From contig CAKSTR010000004.1 in NCBI GenBank assembly GCA_934500835.1, positions 62,001 to 126,000 on the forward strand: 64,000 nucleotides of DNA. The letters run 5' to 3'. A program made the position numbers and the translations under genes. Position 1 is the first letter of the stretch. Every line of letters begins with the position of its first letter. This document shows positions 46,277-57,540 of this stretch, piece after piece. This DNA is from an uncultured Paracoccaceae bacterium. GTDB lineage: Bacteria > Pseudomonadota > Alphaproteobacteria > Rhodobacterales > Rhodobacteraceae. The notes under the pieces were generated by a model. It was not told the DNA's origin. It saw only the letters and a list, made by a program, of their open reading frames with translations, and did no database searches.

Positions 46277-46305
46277 TTGTAAGCAGCGCTAACAGCCCAT
46301 AAATC
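46277..46305 (+). promoter_or_regulatory. Putative promoter of sRNA candidate 2, with AGCGCTAACA half-site
   Basis: TTGTAA (46277-46282), a 17-base spacer, then TAAATC (46300-46305). The spacer carries AGCGCTAACA (46285-46294), a half-site of the palindrome found upstream of the gap genes. Confidence 0.4.
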
Positions 46306-46309
46306 AGGC

Positions 46310-46391
46310 GGCGAGGCAGTGATTGAGTTTCTCTTGCTGCCTCATACCTCCCTGTTGGACTTGGCCGGACCTCGTGTCCGGCCTTTTTTTT
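46310..46391 (+). ncRNA. Small RNA candidate 2, with CCUCCCU motif
   Basis: About 80 nt. Hairpin 1 pairs GAGGCAG (46313-46319) with CTGCCTC (46337-46343) around a 17-base loop. The linker contains CCTCCCT (46347-46353), which could pair with Shine-Dalgarno sequences. Hairpin 2 is the terminator GGCCGGAC-CTCGT-GTCCGGCC (46363-46383) followed by eight T. The layout recalls the CcsR/cuckoo sRNAs of Rhodobacter, which carry an anti-Shine-Dalgarno stretch and are linked to a DUF1127 gene. I cannot confirm family membership. Confidence 0.6.
46363..46391 (+). terminator. Strong Rho-independent terminator
   Basis: An 8-bp perfect GC stem, 5-base loop and T8. It ends sRNA candidate 2, about 150 bases after the lysR stop. 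Confidence 0.9.
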
Positions 46392-46485
46392 CGGACCGCC
46401 CGATATCGGGCTGCAGCCGCCTGTCCGCCACCGCCGCGCAAGTCGCCCGCCCCCAGGGTGCCGGGGCCTGTTGGCCGCCGGCCTA

Positions 46486-46506
46486 CGAATTTTCGTCGAA
46501 AATTCG
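46486..46506. other. AT-rich perfect palindrome upstream of purL
   Basis: 10-base arms CGAATTTTCG / CGAAAATTCG around a central T, followed by CCGCC, about 80 bases before purL. It has the same architecture as 13674-13694. It may be an operator or a transcript hairpin. Confidence 0.5.
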
Positions 46507-46588
46507 CCGCCAGCCGGCCCGGCGGCTTTCCCTTTGCCCGCCTTTCGTCTAGGAGGCCCGCACCATCCCCGCAGCCCGGAGGCATCCC

Positions 46589-48751
<2,163 letters not shown>

Positions 48752-48833
48752 GATTGCGCCGGGCCGAAGCGGCAGGGATTGCCGCCGTCGCGGTCCTTCG
48801 CAACCGCTGTCAGACGGCCGCGGCGTCCTGCCG

Positions 48834-49325
48834 ATGAGCCTGCGCCCGGCGACAGCGGCGGATTTCGCCTTCATCCGGGCGCTGGCCGGGCACCCGGACA
48901 ATGCCCCCTTCGTGACCGATGAGGATGAGGCCGGGCTTGCCGCCTATCTGCCCGATCCCTCGGCCCGGCTGCTGATCTGGCAGGAACAGGGCACCCCGGC
49001 GGGCTATGCGCTGTTCTGCGGCGTCGCCGACCCTTCCGGCACGGTCGAACTGCGCCGCCTTGCGCTGGCCGTCACCGGCCACGGGCGCGGCGCGGGGTTC
49101 GTGCGGCATCTGATCGACCATGCCTTCGCCGATCTGGGCGCCCGCAAGCTGTGGCTGGATGCCTCGGGCGAGAACGCGCGGGCGGCGCATCTCTACACCA
49201 GCCTTGGCTTCGTGCCCGAGGGGCGGCAGCGCGCGCATTGGTATCGCCCCGCGCTTGGCCGCAACGTGGATGTGCTGCTGTTCGGCATGCTGCGCGACGA
49301 ATGGCTGGCCCTGCCCGCCCGCTGA
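48834..49325 (+). CDS. GNAT family N-acetyltransferase
   Basis: A 163-residue acetyltransferase: SLRPATAADFAFIRAL (typical GNAT N-terminus), LRRLALAVTGHGRGAGFVRHL (acetyl-CoA loop with G-rGxG) and LWLDASGENARAAHLYTSLGFVPEG. Substrate unknown. The ATG at 48834 fits the family start; the open frame upstream runs into purL. It lies 82 bases after purL and may be expressed from it. Confidence 0.85.
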   Translation: MSLRPATAADFAFIRALAGHPDNAPFVTDEDEAGLAAYLPDPSARLLIWQEQGTPAGYALFCGVADPSGTVELRRLALAVTGHGRGAGFVRHLIDHAFADLGARKLWLDASGENARAAHLYTSLGFVPEGRQRAHWYRPALGRNVDVLLFGMLRDEWLALPAR

Positions 49326-49396
49326 GCGCCCTCATCGCCCTTGCAGGCCGCACCCCTGCGGCATACATCTTGGGCGAAGGACCAAGGAGGCTACTC

Positions 49397-49639
49397 ATGC
49401 CGATGGAAGGCAAGGATATCGAGGCGCTGATCCGCACCTCGTTTCCCGATGCAAAGATCACCGTGATCGACACGGCGGGCGACGGCAACCACTGGGCGGC
49501 CGAGGTGATCGACGAAAGCTTCCGTGGCATGAACCGCGTGCAGCAGCAGCGCGCGGTCTATGCCAGCCTGAAGGGCAAGATGGACGGCGCCCATGGCGAG
49601 TTGCATGCGCTGGCGCTGACCACGAAGGCGCCGGAGTAA
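49397..49639 (+). CDS. BolA family protein
   Basis: An 80-residue BolA/IbaG-type protein with the KH-like fold. The conserved HGELHALALTT region (His of the [2Fe-2S] binding loop) is present. BolA proteins form Fe-S bridged heterodimers with CGFS glutaredoxins, and grxD is two genes downstream. AAGGAGG sits 6 bases before ATG 49397. A separate short membrane-protein gene lies between. Confidence 0.92.
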   Translation: MPMEGKDIEALIRTSFPDAKITVIDTAGDGNHWAAEVIDESFRGMNRVQQQRAVYASLKGKMDGAHGELHALALTTKAPE

Positions 49640-49642
49640 GGA

Positions 49643-49936
49643 ATGACGGCCCTCTCGCCCGAGGTGGTTATCCTGACCGGCCTTGCAGTCGGGATTGCGT
49701 GGGTGGTTCTGACCCTTGCGCTGAAGCATCGCGCGGCACAGGACCGCAGCCATCATTGGCAACCTGACCTTGCGGCCGACTCCGCGACGGACGGCGTTCA
49801 CATCCTCACCGCCACTGAACCGAAGTGGAGCAAGATGGAACCCGGCATCTCTCACACTTATACGGTTCCGAAGAACCCGCAGGATTACGCAAAGATCTTC
49901 GTCCCCAAGGACGACAGGAAAGGAGGCGCTAGATGA
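49643..49936 (+). CDS. Single-pass membrane protein between bolA and grxD
   Basis: A 97-residue protein with one N-terminal transmembrane helix (about 8-27), then a polar cytoplasmic or periplasmic region ending in [10 protein letters not shown] recognise no family. It starts 3 bases after bolA and overlaps the grxD start by 4, so the three genes are one tightly coupled operon. A role in membrane recruitment of the BolA/Grx complex is speculative. Confidence 0.75.
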   Translation: MTALSPEVVILTGLAVGIAWVVLTLALKHRAAQDRSHHWQPDLAADSATDGVHILTATEPKWSKMEPGISHTYTVPKNPQDYAKIFVPKDDRKGGAR

Positions 49937-50292
49937 GCGCGAAGGACCAGATCCAGGAAACCGTCAGCAAGAATGACGTGGTGCTGTTCATGAAGGGCAC
50001 CAAGATGATGCCGCAATGCGGGTTTTCCTCGCGCGTGGCGGGTGTCCTGAATTACATGGGTGTCGACTATACCGATGTGGACGTGCTCGCCGACCCGGAG
50101 GTGCGTCAGGGCATCAAGGAGTTTTCGGACTGGCCGACCATCCCGCAGCTTTACGTCAAGGGAGAATTTGTCGGCGGCTGCGACATCGTCACCGAGATGA
50201 CCCTTTCGGGCGAGCTGGACACATTGTTCGAGACCAAGGGCGTCAAGTTCGACAAGGACGCCGCCGACAAGATCCGCGAAGCCAACGCCTGA
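49933..50292 (+). CDS. grxD: Monothiol glutaredoxin GrxD
   Basis: A 119-residue CGFS-type glutaredoxin: active site CGFS at 29-32 (MPQCGFSS), with the glutathione-binding segments [12 protein letters not shown] and [13 protein letters not shown] Grx proteins carry [2Fe-2S] clusters and partner with BolA rather than reduce disulfides. The ATGA overlap with the upstream membrane gene shows co-translation. A bidirectional terminator follows. Confidence 0.96.
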   Translation: MSAKDQIQETVSKNDVVLFMKGTKMMPQCGFSSRVAGVLNYMGVDYTDVDVLADPEVRQGIKEFSDWPTIPQLYVKGEFVGGCDIVTEMTLSGELDTLFETKGVKFDKDAADKIREANA

Positions 50293-50323
50293 GGATCGCC
50301 CGGCAAACCTTTGGTTGGAATAG

Positions 50324-50352
50324 AAAAAGGCCGCCCGTCAGGCGGCCTTTTT
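50324..50352. terminator. Bidirectional terminator between grxD and mliC
   Basis: AAAAAGGCCGCC / GGCGGCCTTTTT with a 5-base loop. A T tract on either strand serves both convergent genes. Confidence 0.88.
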
Positions 50353-50376
50353 CGTATGTCGCGCCGGTCCGGCGCG

Positions 50377-50706
50377 CTATTGCGCCTCAGTGCAGGTCAG
50401 CAGCGCGGTCTCGGTGCCGCCTTCGCGCCAGTACAGCACCGCCTCCGGCCCCTTGGTCCACCAGACATAGTCCGCCCCGTCCGAGGGCCAGCCATAGCGC
50501 GCGCCCGAGGCCGCCATTTCGGACAGCAGCGTGACCTGCGACCCTTCGACCTCGATCACCGCGACCTGCAGGTCATCGGCATTGACATAGGTCGCCGGAA
50601 CTTCGACCCCGCGGTCGCAGACGTAGCGCAGGGTCTGGAACGTTGTTTCCGCCCCCGCCACGGCCGGGGCCAACAGGGCTGCAACAGCCAGCGCAACCCG
50701 TCTCAT
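50377..50706 (-). CDS. MliC-like C-type lysozyme inhibitor family protein
   Basis: A 109-residue exported protein with a signal peptide (residues 1-19, cleaved after AGA). The MliC/PliC pattern is present: YVCDRGVEVPATYVN, SGARYGWPSDGADYVWWTKGPEAVLYW and a late LLTCTEA pairing with the first Cys as a disulfide. It lacks the lipobox of E. coli MliC and is therefore periplasmic. It overlaps zapA by 4 bases. Confidence 0.88.
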   Translation of the reverse strand: MRRVALAVAALLAPAVAGAETTFQTLRYVCDRGVEVPATYVNADDLQVAVIEVEGSQVTLLSEMAASGARYGWPSDGADYVWWTKGPEAVLYWREGGTETALLTCTEAQ

Positions 50707-51077
50707 GCCGTGGCCTTTTCTTCGACCTTCGCCGCCAGAGCCTCGGCCCGTGCCGCGATCTCGGCCATGGTTTCGGACACCTGTGGCGGGATCACCGGCA
50801 CTTCGACGCGCTGCGGCTCGGGCGTGGGGCGGCTTTCCAGCTCGGCCAGACGGGCCTTCAGCTGGCGGATCTCATCCTCGCCCGCCGCCGTGCGGTCGGC
50901 CAGCATCAGCCCGGCCATCAAGAGCATCTTCGCCTCGGGCAGCCGGCCCATCGCGGCAATCAGCGGTGCGGCCTCGGCATCCAGCATGGCGGATGCCGCG
51001 CGCAGGAAGTGCTCCTCGCCGGGCTGGCACGACACCAGGAAGGGCCGCCCGCCGACAGTGATTTCCAGATCAGGCAT
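50703..51077 (-). CDS. zapA: Cell division protein ZapA
   Basis: A 124-residue protein. The N-terminal ZapA domain (about 3-60: VTVGG-like text ITVGGRPFLVSCQPGEEHFLRAAS) is followed by a coiled coil, with an extended Pro/Glu C-terminus longer than E. coli ZapA. It crosslinks FtsZ filaments. It lies between a coiled-coil partner gene upstream (8-base overlap) and mliC downstream. Confidence 0.9.
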   Translation of the reverse strand: MPDLEITVGGRPFLVSCQPGEEHFLRAASAMLDAEAAPLIAAMGRLPEAKMLLMAGLMLADRTAAGEDEIRQLKARLAELESRPTPEPQRVEVPVIPPQVSETMAEIAARAEALAAKVEEKATA

Positions 51078-51588
51078 TCTCGGCCTCCCTCAGATGGTCA
51101 TCCAGCGCCGACGCGATCTCGTCCAGCTCGGCCATTTCGGTCAGGCGGGTGGCCCGCAACGCCTCAAGCTCGGTCAGCATGGCCTTGTTGATCAGCGACG
51201 GCTCGGCCGCGCCGGCCGCCGCAGCCTCGCGCAGCTGGCGCAACTGGTCGCGCAAGCCGATGGTGGTCCGCCGCATCCGCTGCAACTCCAGCCCCTGCAC
51301 GTCCAGTTGCCGGGTCAGACGGTCGAACTTCTCCTGCAGCTGGCCCTGCTGGCTGCCGTCGCGGTCCCGCATGGAGCGCAGACGTTCCTGCAACTGCGCA
51401 GTCGTGGCGCGTTCAGCCTCAAGCTGGGCGCGCAGCACGGCGCTTTCATCCGGCTCGGCCGGTGCGGCGGGCACGGGTGCCGCTTCGGCGGCCGCCCCGC
51501 GATCCTGCGCCGTGATGGTATCAAGCCCGCGGCCGATCCGCTCCAGCGCGGCGCTGATCCGCCGCTCAAGCTCGTTCAAATCCTGCAT
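51070..51588 (-). CDS. Coiled-coil protein, likely ZapA partner
   Basis: A 172-residue protein, mostly coiled coil: heptad-rich helices at about 55-130 with ERATTAQLQERLRSMRD and QLDVQGLELQRMRRT, plus a C-terminal helix. An Ala/Pro linker lies near residue 35. Translation begins at ATG 51588 after AAGGGG. Its place directly before zapA suggests a ZapB-like or FtsZ-ring scaffold role, which is inference. The open frame extends upstream without a start. Confidence 0.8.
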   Translation of the reverse strand: MQDLNELERRISAALERIGRGLDTITAQDRGAAAEAAPVPAAPAEPDESAVLRAQLEAERATTAQLQERLRSMRDRDGSQQGQLQEKFDRLTRQLDVQGLELQRMRRTTIGLRDQLRQLREAAAAGAAEPSLINKAMLTELEALRATRLTEMAELDEIASALDDHLREAENA

Positions 51589-51825
51589 GTCCTGCCCCTT
51601 TGCGGTGCCGTCCCCAGACCTTTCGCCCGGGCAGCCCCCTTCGGACGGGGGGCGAATCGCGGGCGGCGGATCTGCGATCCATGTTATCCCCGATCCTGAC
51701 GCCCGCGTCTTGTCTTTCTTCCCAAGGCCTTGGGAGACGCGCTTGATCTTGCCCGGACCCCCGGCTATGCGCGGGATCAAAGGCACCCATGCTGCCCGCA
51801 CCCAAGCTACCGAAGGACATGCCCC

Positions 51826-53841
51826 GTGGACATTGCAACGCTGCGTTCCCGTCACCCCGATCACTGGATGCGCGCCACTGCGATCCGCGCTCTGGCGCTG
51901 GATGCCGTCGCCGCCGCCAATTCGGGCCACTCCGGCATGCCGATGGGCATGGCCGATGTGGCGACCGTGCTGTTCGAGCGGCACCTGAAGTTCGACCCTT
52001 CGGCGCCGCGCTGGCCCGACCGGGACCGTTTCATCCTGTCGGCCGGCCACGGCTCGATGCTGATCTACAGCCTGCTCTATCTGACCGGCTATGCCGATGT
52101 GACGCTGGATCAGGTGAAGAACTTCCGCCAATGGGGCGCCATCACCGCCGGCCATCCCGAATACGGCCATGTCGCCGGGGTCGAGACCACCACCGGCCCC
52201 CTGGGTCAGGGCATTGCCAACTCGGTCGGCTTCGCCATGGCGGAAGAGCACCTGCGCGCCCGCTGGGGGGCCAAGGTGCAGGACCACTACACCTATGTGA
52301 TCGCCGGCGACGGCTGCCTGATGGAGGGTGTCAGCCAGGAGGCCATCGGCATCGCCGGCCGGCAGAAACTGTCGCGGCTGATCGTGCTTTGGGATGACAA
52401 CGGCATCACCATCGACGGCAAGGTCTCGCTTTCCGATGTGACCGACCAGAAGGCGCGCTTTGCCGCCTCGGGCTGGGATGTGTTCGAATGCGACGGCCAT
52501 GACCCCGAGGACATCGACCGCGCGATCCGGGCGGCAAAGGCCTCGGCCAATCCGGCGATGATCGCCTGCAAAACGCATATCGCGCTTGGCCATGCCGCGC
52601 AGGACACCTCCAAGGGCCATGGCGCGCTGACCGACAAGGCGCAGCTTGCCGCCGCCAAGGAAGGCTATGGCTGGTCCGGCGGCCCGTTCGAGGTGCCGGC
52701 GGCCATCAAGTCGTGGTGGGAGGGACTGGGCGCCAGGGGTGCCAAGGCCCGCGCCGAATGGGACGCCCGCATCGCGGCGCTGTCGCCCGCCAAACAGGCC
52801 GAGTTCGCCCGCATCTTCGCAACCGAAGCGCCGGCCAAACTGACCGGCGCCATCCGTGGCGTGAAAAAGGCGGCGGTCGAGGCCCCGGCCAAGCTGGCCA
52901 CCCGCTCGGCCTCGGAAAAGGTGCTGACCGCGGTGAACCCGGTGATGACCGAGACCTTCGCGGGCTCGGCCGACCTGACCGGATCGAACAACACCAAGAC
53001 CGGCGATCTGGGTGTCTTCGACATCGGCAGCCGTCAGGGCCGCTACATGTATTGGGGCATCCGCGAACATGGCATGGCCGCCGCGATGAACGGCATGGCG
53101 CTGCATGGCGGCGTGCGGCCCTATTCGGGCACCTTCATGGCCTTCACCGACTATGCCCGCCCCTCGATGCGGCTTTCGGCGCTGATGGGCGTGCCGGTGG
53201 TCTATGTGATGACGCATGACAGCATCGGTCTGGGCGAAGACGGCCCGACCCACCAGCCGGTCGAGCATCTGGCGATTTCGCGCGCCACGCCGAACACGCT
53301 GGTGCTGCGCCCGGCCGATCTGGTCGAAGTCGCCGAGTGCTGGGAAGTGGCGCTGAGCCAGAAGACCACGCCCTCGGTCATGGCGCTGTCGCGGCAGAAC
53401 CTTGCGGCGGTGCGGCTGACCCATAGCAACCAGAACCTTTCGGCCAAGGGCGCCTATGTGCTGGCCGAGGCCACCGGCAAGCGTCAGGTCATCCTGATCG
53501 CCACCGGATCGGAGGTCGAGATCGCCCTCATGGCCCGCGAGGCGCTGGAGGCCGAAGGGATCGGCACCCGCGTCGTCTCGATGCCGTCGATGGAGCTGTT
53601 CGCGGCGCAGGACGAAGCCTACCGCAAGAAGGTGCTGCCGGCGAGCGCCGTGCGCGTGGCGATCGAGGCCGGCGTGCGTCAGGGCTGGGACCGCTGGCTT
53701 CTGGGCGAGCGCGGACGTGAGGGCAAGGCCGCCTTCATCGGCATGTCCACCTTCGGCGCCAGCGCCCCCTACGAGCGGCTTTACAAGGAGTTCGGCATCA
53801 CCGCCGAAGCTGCGGCGGCTGCGGCCAAAGCCATGCTCTAG
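51826..53841 (+). CDS. tkt: Transketolase
   Basis: A 671-residue thiamine diphosphate enzyme that transfers C2 units between sugar phosphates in the pentose phosphate and Calvin cycles. ThDP motif [18 protein letters not shown]...WDDN and catalytic Glu region ([15 protein letters not shown]) are present, along with [10 protein letters not shown]. Translation begins at GTG 51826 with GAAGGA 8 bases upstream, which matches the family N-terminus. It is followed by DUF808 and two gap genes. Confidence 0.96.
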   Translation: MDIATLRSRHPDHWMRATAIRALALDAVAAANSGHSGMPMGMADVATVLFERHLKFDPSAPRWPDRDRFILSAGHGSMLIYSLLYLTGYADVTLDQVKNFRQWGAITAGHPEYGHVAGVETTTGPLGQGIANSVGFAMAEEHLRARWGAKVQDHYTYVIAGDGCLMEGVSQEAIGIAGRQKLSRLIVLWDDNGITIDGKVSLSDVTDQKARFAASGWDVFECDGHDPEDIDRAIRAAKASANPAMIACKTHIALGHAAQDTSKGHGALTDKAQLAAAKEGYGWSGGPFEVPAAIKSWWEGLGARGAKARAEWDARIAALSPAKQAEFARIFATEAPAKLTGAIRGVKKAAVEAPAKLATRSASEKVLTAVNPVMTETFAGSADLTGSNNTKTGDLGVFDIGSRQGRYMYWGIREHGMAAAMNGMALHGGVRPYSGTFMAFTDYARPSMRLSALMGVPVVYVMTHDSIGLGEDGPTHQPVEHLAISRATPNTLVLRPADLVEVAECWEVALSQKTTPSVMALSRQNLAAVRLTHSNQNLSAKGAYVLAEATGKRQVILIATGSEVEIALMAREALEAEGIGTRVVSMPSMELFAAQDEAYRKKVLPASAVRVAIEAGVRQGWDRWLLGERGREGKAAFIGMSTFGASAPYERLYKEFGITAEAAAAAAKAML

Positions 53842-53844
53842 CCA

Positions 53845-53862
53845 GGGTTCTTCGAAGAACCC
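53845..53862. terminator. Palindrome between tkt and the DUF808 gene
   Basis: A perfect 18-base palindrome GGGTTCTTCGAAGAACCC, starting 4 bases after the tkt stop and before a convergent gene. A second AT-rich partial palindrome follows. It may be a bidirectional terminator. Confidence 0.5.
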
Positions 53863-53893
53863 CGCGAATTCGTTCGAAAGAATCTGGCCGCGC

Positions 53894-54868
53894 CTAGTGC
53901 GCGGCCTTTTCCTTTCCGGTGATGCTGGCCCACAACGGCCCGACAACCCGCGTCGCCAGCGGGATCAGAAGGACGCCAAGACCCAGGCCGAACACCCCGT
54001 CGATTGCCGCCTGCACCGTCCAGGCGACAAAACCCCTGGCCGCCGCCACGGCATCCGCGGCCTTGACCGCGATCTGGTGGATCGTCTCATAGGGCCAGGC
54101 CCAGAGATGCGTCTCTGCAAGCCCGTGCAGCACGATGGACCCGCCCACCCAGAGCATCGCAGCCGTGCCGACGATGGAGAGGAACGCCATCAGCTTCGGC
54201 ATCGCCACCACCAGCCCCCGGCCGATGCCGCGCATCGCGGCCGTCTGTGCGGTCCCGGCCAGATGCAGCCCGATGTCGTCCATCTTCACGATCAGCGCGA
54301 CCGCGCCGTAGACCGCCACCGTGATCAGGATGCCGACCACGGCCAAAGTCGCCGCCTGCATCCAGAAGGACGGGCTTTCCACCGTGGCAAGGGCAATCGT
54401 CATGATCTCGGCCGACAGGATGAAATCGGTCTTGATCGCGCCGGCGATCTTTTCCTCTTCCAGCCGCTTGGGATCGCCGGTTGCAAAATCCTCGACCACC
54501 GCAGCATCGCCATGCGGCAAGAGCCAGTGGAACACCTTCTCTGCGCCTTCAAAGCAGAGATAGGCCCCGCCGATCATCAGAAGATAGGTGATCGCGGCTG
54601 GCAGGAAGGCGTTCAGCAACAAAAGTGCCGGCAGAAGGAAGATCAGCTTGTTGCGGATCGACCCCATGGCGATGCGGCCGATGATCGGCAGTTCGCGCTT
54701 TGCCTCGAACCCATGGACGTATTTCGGCGTCACTGCGGCATCGTCGATCACCACACCCGCCGCCTTGGCCCCTGCCTTGGCCGCCGCCGCCGCGACATCG
54801 TCGAGCGAAGCCGCCGCGACCTTGGCAATGGCCGCCACATCGTCAAGAAGCGCCAGTAGACCGCTCAT
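53894..54868 (-). CDS. DUF808 (YedI) family membrane protein
   Basis: A 324-residue inner-membrane protein of the DUF808/YedI family. The conserved opening SGLLALLDDVAAIAKVAAASLDDVAAAAAKAG is followed by a VVIDDAAVTPKYV motif and at least five hydrophobic segments from about residue 75 to 300. Function unknown; E. coli YedI is also uncharacterised. ATG 54868 was chosen for that motif, ignoring a start 12 bases upstream. It is convergent with tkt and divergent from the first gap gene. Confidence 0.9.
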   Translation of the reverse strand: MSGLLALLDDVAAIAKVAAASLDDVAAAAAKAGAKAAGVVIDDAAVTPKYVHGFEAKRELPIIGRIAMGSIRNKLIFLLPALLLLNAFLPAAITYLLMIGGAYLCFEGAEKVFHWLLPHGDAAVVEDFATGDPKRLEEEKIAGAIKTDFILSAEIMTIALATVESPSFWMQAATLAVVGILITVAVYGAVALIVKMDDIGLHLAGTAQTAAMRGIGRGLVVAMPKLMAFLSIVGTAAMLWVGGSIVLHGLAETHLWAWPYETIHQIAVKAADAVAAARGFVAWTVQAAIDGVFGLGLGVLLIPLATRVVGPLWASITGKEKAAH

Positions 54869-54946
54869 TCCATTCTCCACCGCTGCTTCGCCGCCGCCAT
54901 TAAACCAGAGTCCGGGATCAGGAAAAGACCCGGAATCGTGACGCCT

Positions 54947-54979
54947 CGTTAGCGCAAACGCCGCATGTTCACGCTAACA
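54947..54979. promoter_or_regulatory. Tandem operator-like palindromes upstream of gap (1)
   Basis: CGTTAGCGCAAACG (54947-54960) and TGTTCACGCTAACA (54966-54979) match TGTTAGCGCTAACA at 11 and 12 of 14 positions, with centres 19 bases apart. The motif resembles LacI-family GntR/CceR-type operators. They lie between the divergent DUF808 gene and gap (1), about 90 bases before the latter. Confidence 0.5.
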
Positions 54980-55069
54980 CGCGGAAAAATCGTCATTTTT
55001 CGGCTAGGCATCAGGGGGAAGACAGGCTACCTGCAAAATCAAGGGGCGAGTCAGATCGGAGACGCGAGC

Positions 55070-56068
55070 ATGATCACCATCGGCATCAACGGATTCGGGC
55101 GGATCGGGCGCTGCACGCTGGCGCATATCGCGGAATCGAACCGCAACGATGTGCAGGTCGTGGCGATCAACGCCACCGGCCCCGTCGAAACCAACGCCCA
55201 TCTGCTGAAATACGACTCGGTCCATGGCCGCTTTCCCGGCACGGTGAAGGTGGTGGATGGCGCGCTGGATCTGGGCCGTGGTCCGATCCGGGTGATGTCG
55301 ACCTACAACCCCGATGAGCTGGACTGGCAGGGCATCGACGTGGTGCTGGAGTGCACCGGCAAGTTCAACGACCGCGACAAGGCCGCCGTCCACCTGGGGC
55401 GCGGCGCCAAGCGCGTTCTGGTCTCGGCCCCGGCCAAGCGGGCCGACATGACCGTGGTCTACGGCGTCAACCACCGCGCGCTGACGCCCGAACACCATGT
55501 GGTTTCGAACGCCAGCTGCACCACCAACTGCCTTGCCCCGCTGGCCAAGGTGTTGAACGACACCATCGGCATCGAATCCGGCGTGATGACCACGATCCAC
55601 AGCTATACCGGCGACCAGCCCACGCTGGACCGCCGCCACAAGGATCTTTACCGCGCCCGCGCGGCCGCCATGGCGATGATCCCGACTTCGACCGGCGCCG
55701 GCAAGGCGATCGGCGAGGTGCTGCCGGAACTGGCGGGCCTGCTGGATGGCAGCGCGATCCGGGTGCCCACGCCGAACGTCTCGGCCGTGGACCTGACCTT
55801 CATCGCCAAGAAATCGACCACCGTCGCCGAGGTGAACGAGATCGTGCGCGAGGCCTGTGCGGGCTACATGGGCATGGTGATGTCCTATGATCCCGAACCG
55901 AAGGTCTCGATCGACTTCAACCATACGCCGTATTCGTCTATCTTCGCCCCGGACCAGACCAAGGTCGTCGGCCGCTCGGTCCGGGTTCTGGCCTGGTATG
56001 ACAACGAATGGGGCTTCTCCTGCCGTATGGCCGATGTGGCCGGCGTCATGGGGCGGCTTGCGCAGTAA
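55070..56068 (+). CDS. gap: Glyceraldehyde-3-phosphate dehydrogenase, paralogue 1 (GapB-like cofactor site)
   Basis: A 332-residue enzyme with catalytic Cys150 (SNASCTTNC) and the NAD-binding N-terminus [14 protein letters not shown]. At the cofactor-selecting position it has AINATG (Ala35), whereas paralogue 2 has AVNDLG. The Asp-to-Ala change is also seen in NADP-preferring GapB of B. subtilis, so this enzyme may use NADP(H). It could serve the Calvin cycle or gluconeogenesis. ATG 55070 follows an AT-rich promoter region with the palindromes above. Confidence 0.93.
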   Translation: MITIGINGFGRIGRCTLAHIAESNRNDVQVVAINATGPVETNAHLLKYDSVHGRFPGTVKVVDGALDLGRGPIRVMSTYNPDELDWQGIDVVLECTGKFNDRDKAAVHLGRGAKRVLVSAPAKRADMTVVYGVNHRALTPEHHVVSNASCTTNCLAPLAKVLNDTIGIESGVMTTIHSYTGDQPTLDRRHKDLYRARAAAMAMIPTSTGAGKAIGEVLPELAGLLDGSAIRVPTPNVSAVDLTFIAKKSTTVAEVNEIVREACAGYMGMVMSYDPEPKVSIDFNHTPYSSIFAPDQTKVVGRSVRVLAWYDNEWGFSCRMADVAGVMGRLAQ

Positions 56069-56101
56069 GCGGGGCCGCGCGCGCCCTCGCGGGGGGCTGG
56101 C

Positions 56102-56245
56102 TTGACGGATCGTGTGGCGCTTTGGCTTGCGGGCATCCTTGCCGTGCTGATCGCGGCGGATATTGCGCTGAACGGTGGTGAGGTCCTGCTGTTTCTGGCC
56201 CGAAAATTCCTGGACCTGATGGACTGGGTGGAGTTCTGGCGCTGA
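56102..56245 (+). CDS. Small membrane protein between the two gap genes
   Basis: A 47-residue frame starting with TTG (alternative GTG at 56113): TDRVALWLAGILAVLIAADIALN, then a short polar stretch, then a second hydrophobic run ending FLDLMDWVEFWR. Two hydrophobic segments suggest a membrane hairpin. I recall similar ~48-residue frames next to gap in Rhodobacterales, though I cannot confirm this. Too short for most gene callers. It begins 34 bases after gap (1). Confidence 0.5.
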   Translation: MTDRVALWLAGILAVLIAADIALNGGEVLLFLARKFLDLMDWVEFWR

Positions 56246-56278
56246 CCACGTCAGACTGAGGTTGCATTTCCTGCCGTT

Positions 56279-56299
56279 TTGACATTGTTAGCGCTATCG
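56279..56299 (+). promoter_or_regulatory. gap (2) promoter -35 with overlapping operator-like palindrome
   Basis: TTGACA (56279-56284) is followed at once by TGTTAGCGCTATCG (56286-56299), 11 of 14 matches to TGTTAGCGCTAACA. Binding there would cover the core promoter. No good -10 is evident. It lies 63 bases before gap (2). Confidence 0.5.
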
Positions 56300-56361
56300 G
56301 ACCCTGGCCGGAGTCGGCCTCGGTCGCTTGGGCGCATCGCAGCTTCAGAAGGATGAAGGTC

Positions 56362-57360
<999 letters not shown>

Positions 57361-57363
<3 letters not shown>

Positions 57364-57380
57364 TTTTCAGCAGAAAATCA
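57361..57380 (+). other. Stop-codon hairpin after gap (2)
   Basis: TGATTTTC / GAAAATCA arms around AGCA, including the gap stop codon. The lysR stop at 46205 begins with the same TGATTTTC. Confidence 0.5.
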
Positions 57381-57385
57381 GTGCC

Positions 57386-57410
57386 ATGGGCGCCCCCGGG
57401 CGCCCATTTT
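57386..57410 (+). terminator. gap (2) terminator
   Basis: ATGGGCGCC / GGCGCCCAT (9-bp stem, 4-base loop) followed by TTT. Confidence 0.6.
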
Positions 57411-57461
57411 CAGTGCGGCAAGCCATGCGGCACCTGCATAGCCGCACCGCAGCATTGCCCG

Positions 57462-57490
57462 TTGTTAGCGGTAACTGCCCACCCTATCTT
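57462..57490 (+). promoter_or_regulatory. Promoter of the DUF1127-like gene with palindrome
   Basis: TTGTTA (57462-57467), 17-base spacer, TATCTT (57485-57490). The palindrome TGTTAGCGGTAACT (57463-57476) matches TGTTAGCGCTAACA at 12 of 14 positions and overlaps the -35. The region 5' of it resembles that of sRNA candidate 2. Confidence 0.55.
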
Positions 57491-57540
57491 CCAGCCATGC
57501 CGTGAGCAATCCAGCCCGCGGCACAAAGAGGATGCAAAAA

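Larger units (their letters stand above)
46208..46588. other. 381 bp region between lysR and purL with an sRNA candidate
   Basis: The first 95 bases are rich in CATGC/GCATG palindromes and resemble the DUF1127-like upstream region near 57.4 kb. A promoter-like pair and a structured transcript with a strong terminator (46391) follow. The rest contains an AT-rich palindrome and the purL ribosome site (GGAGG at 46577). No protein gene is convincing. Confidence 0.55.

Noticed and set aside
51070..53946. A 958-codon open frame on the minus strand
   Set aside because: Only the final 172 codons form the coiled-coil protein; the remainder is antisense to tkt.
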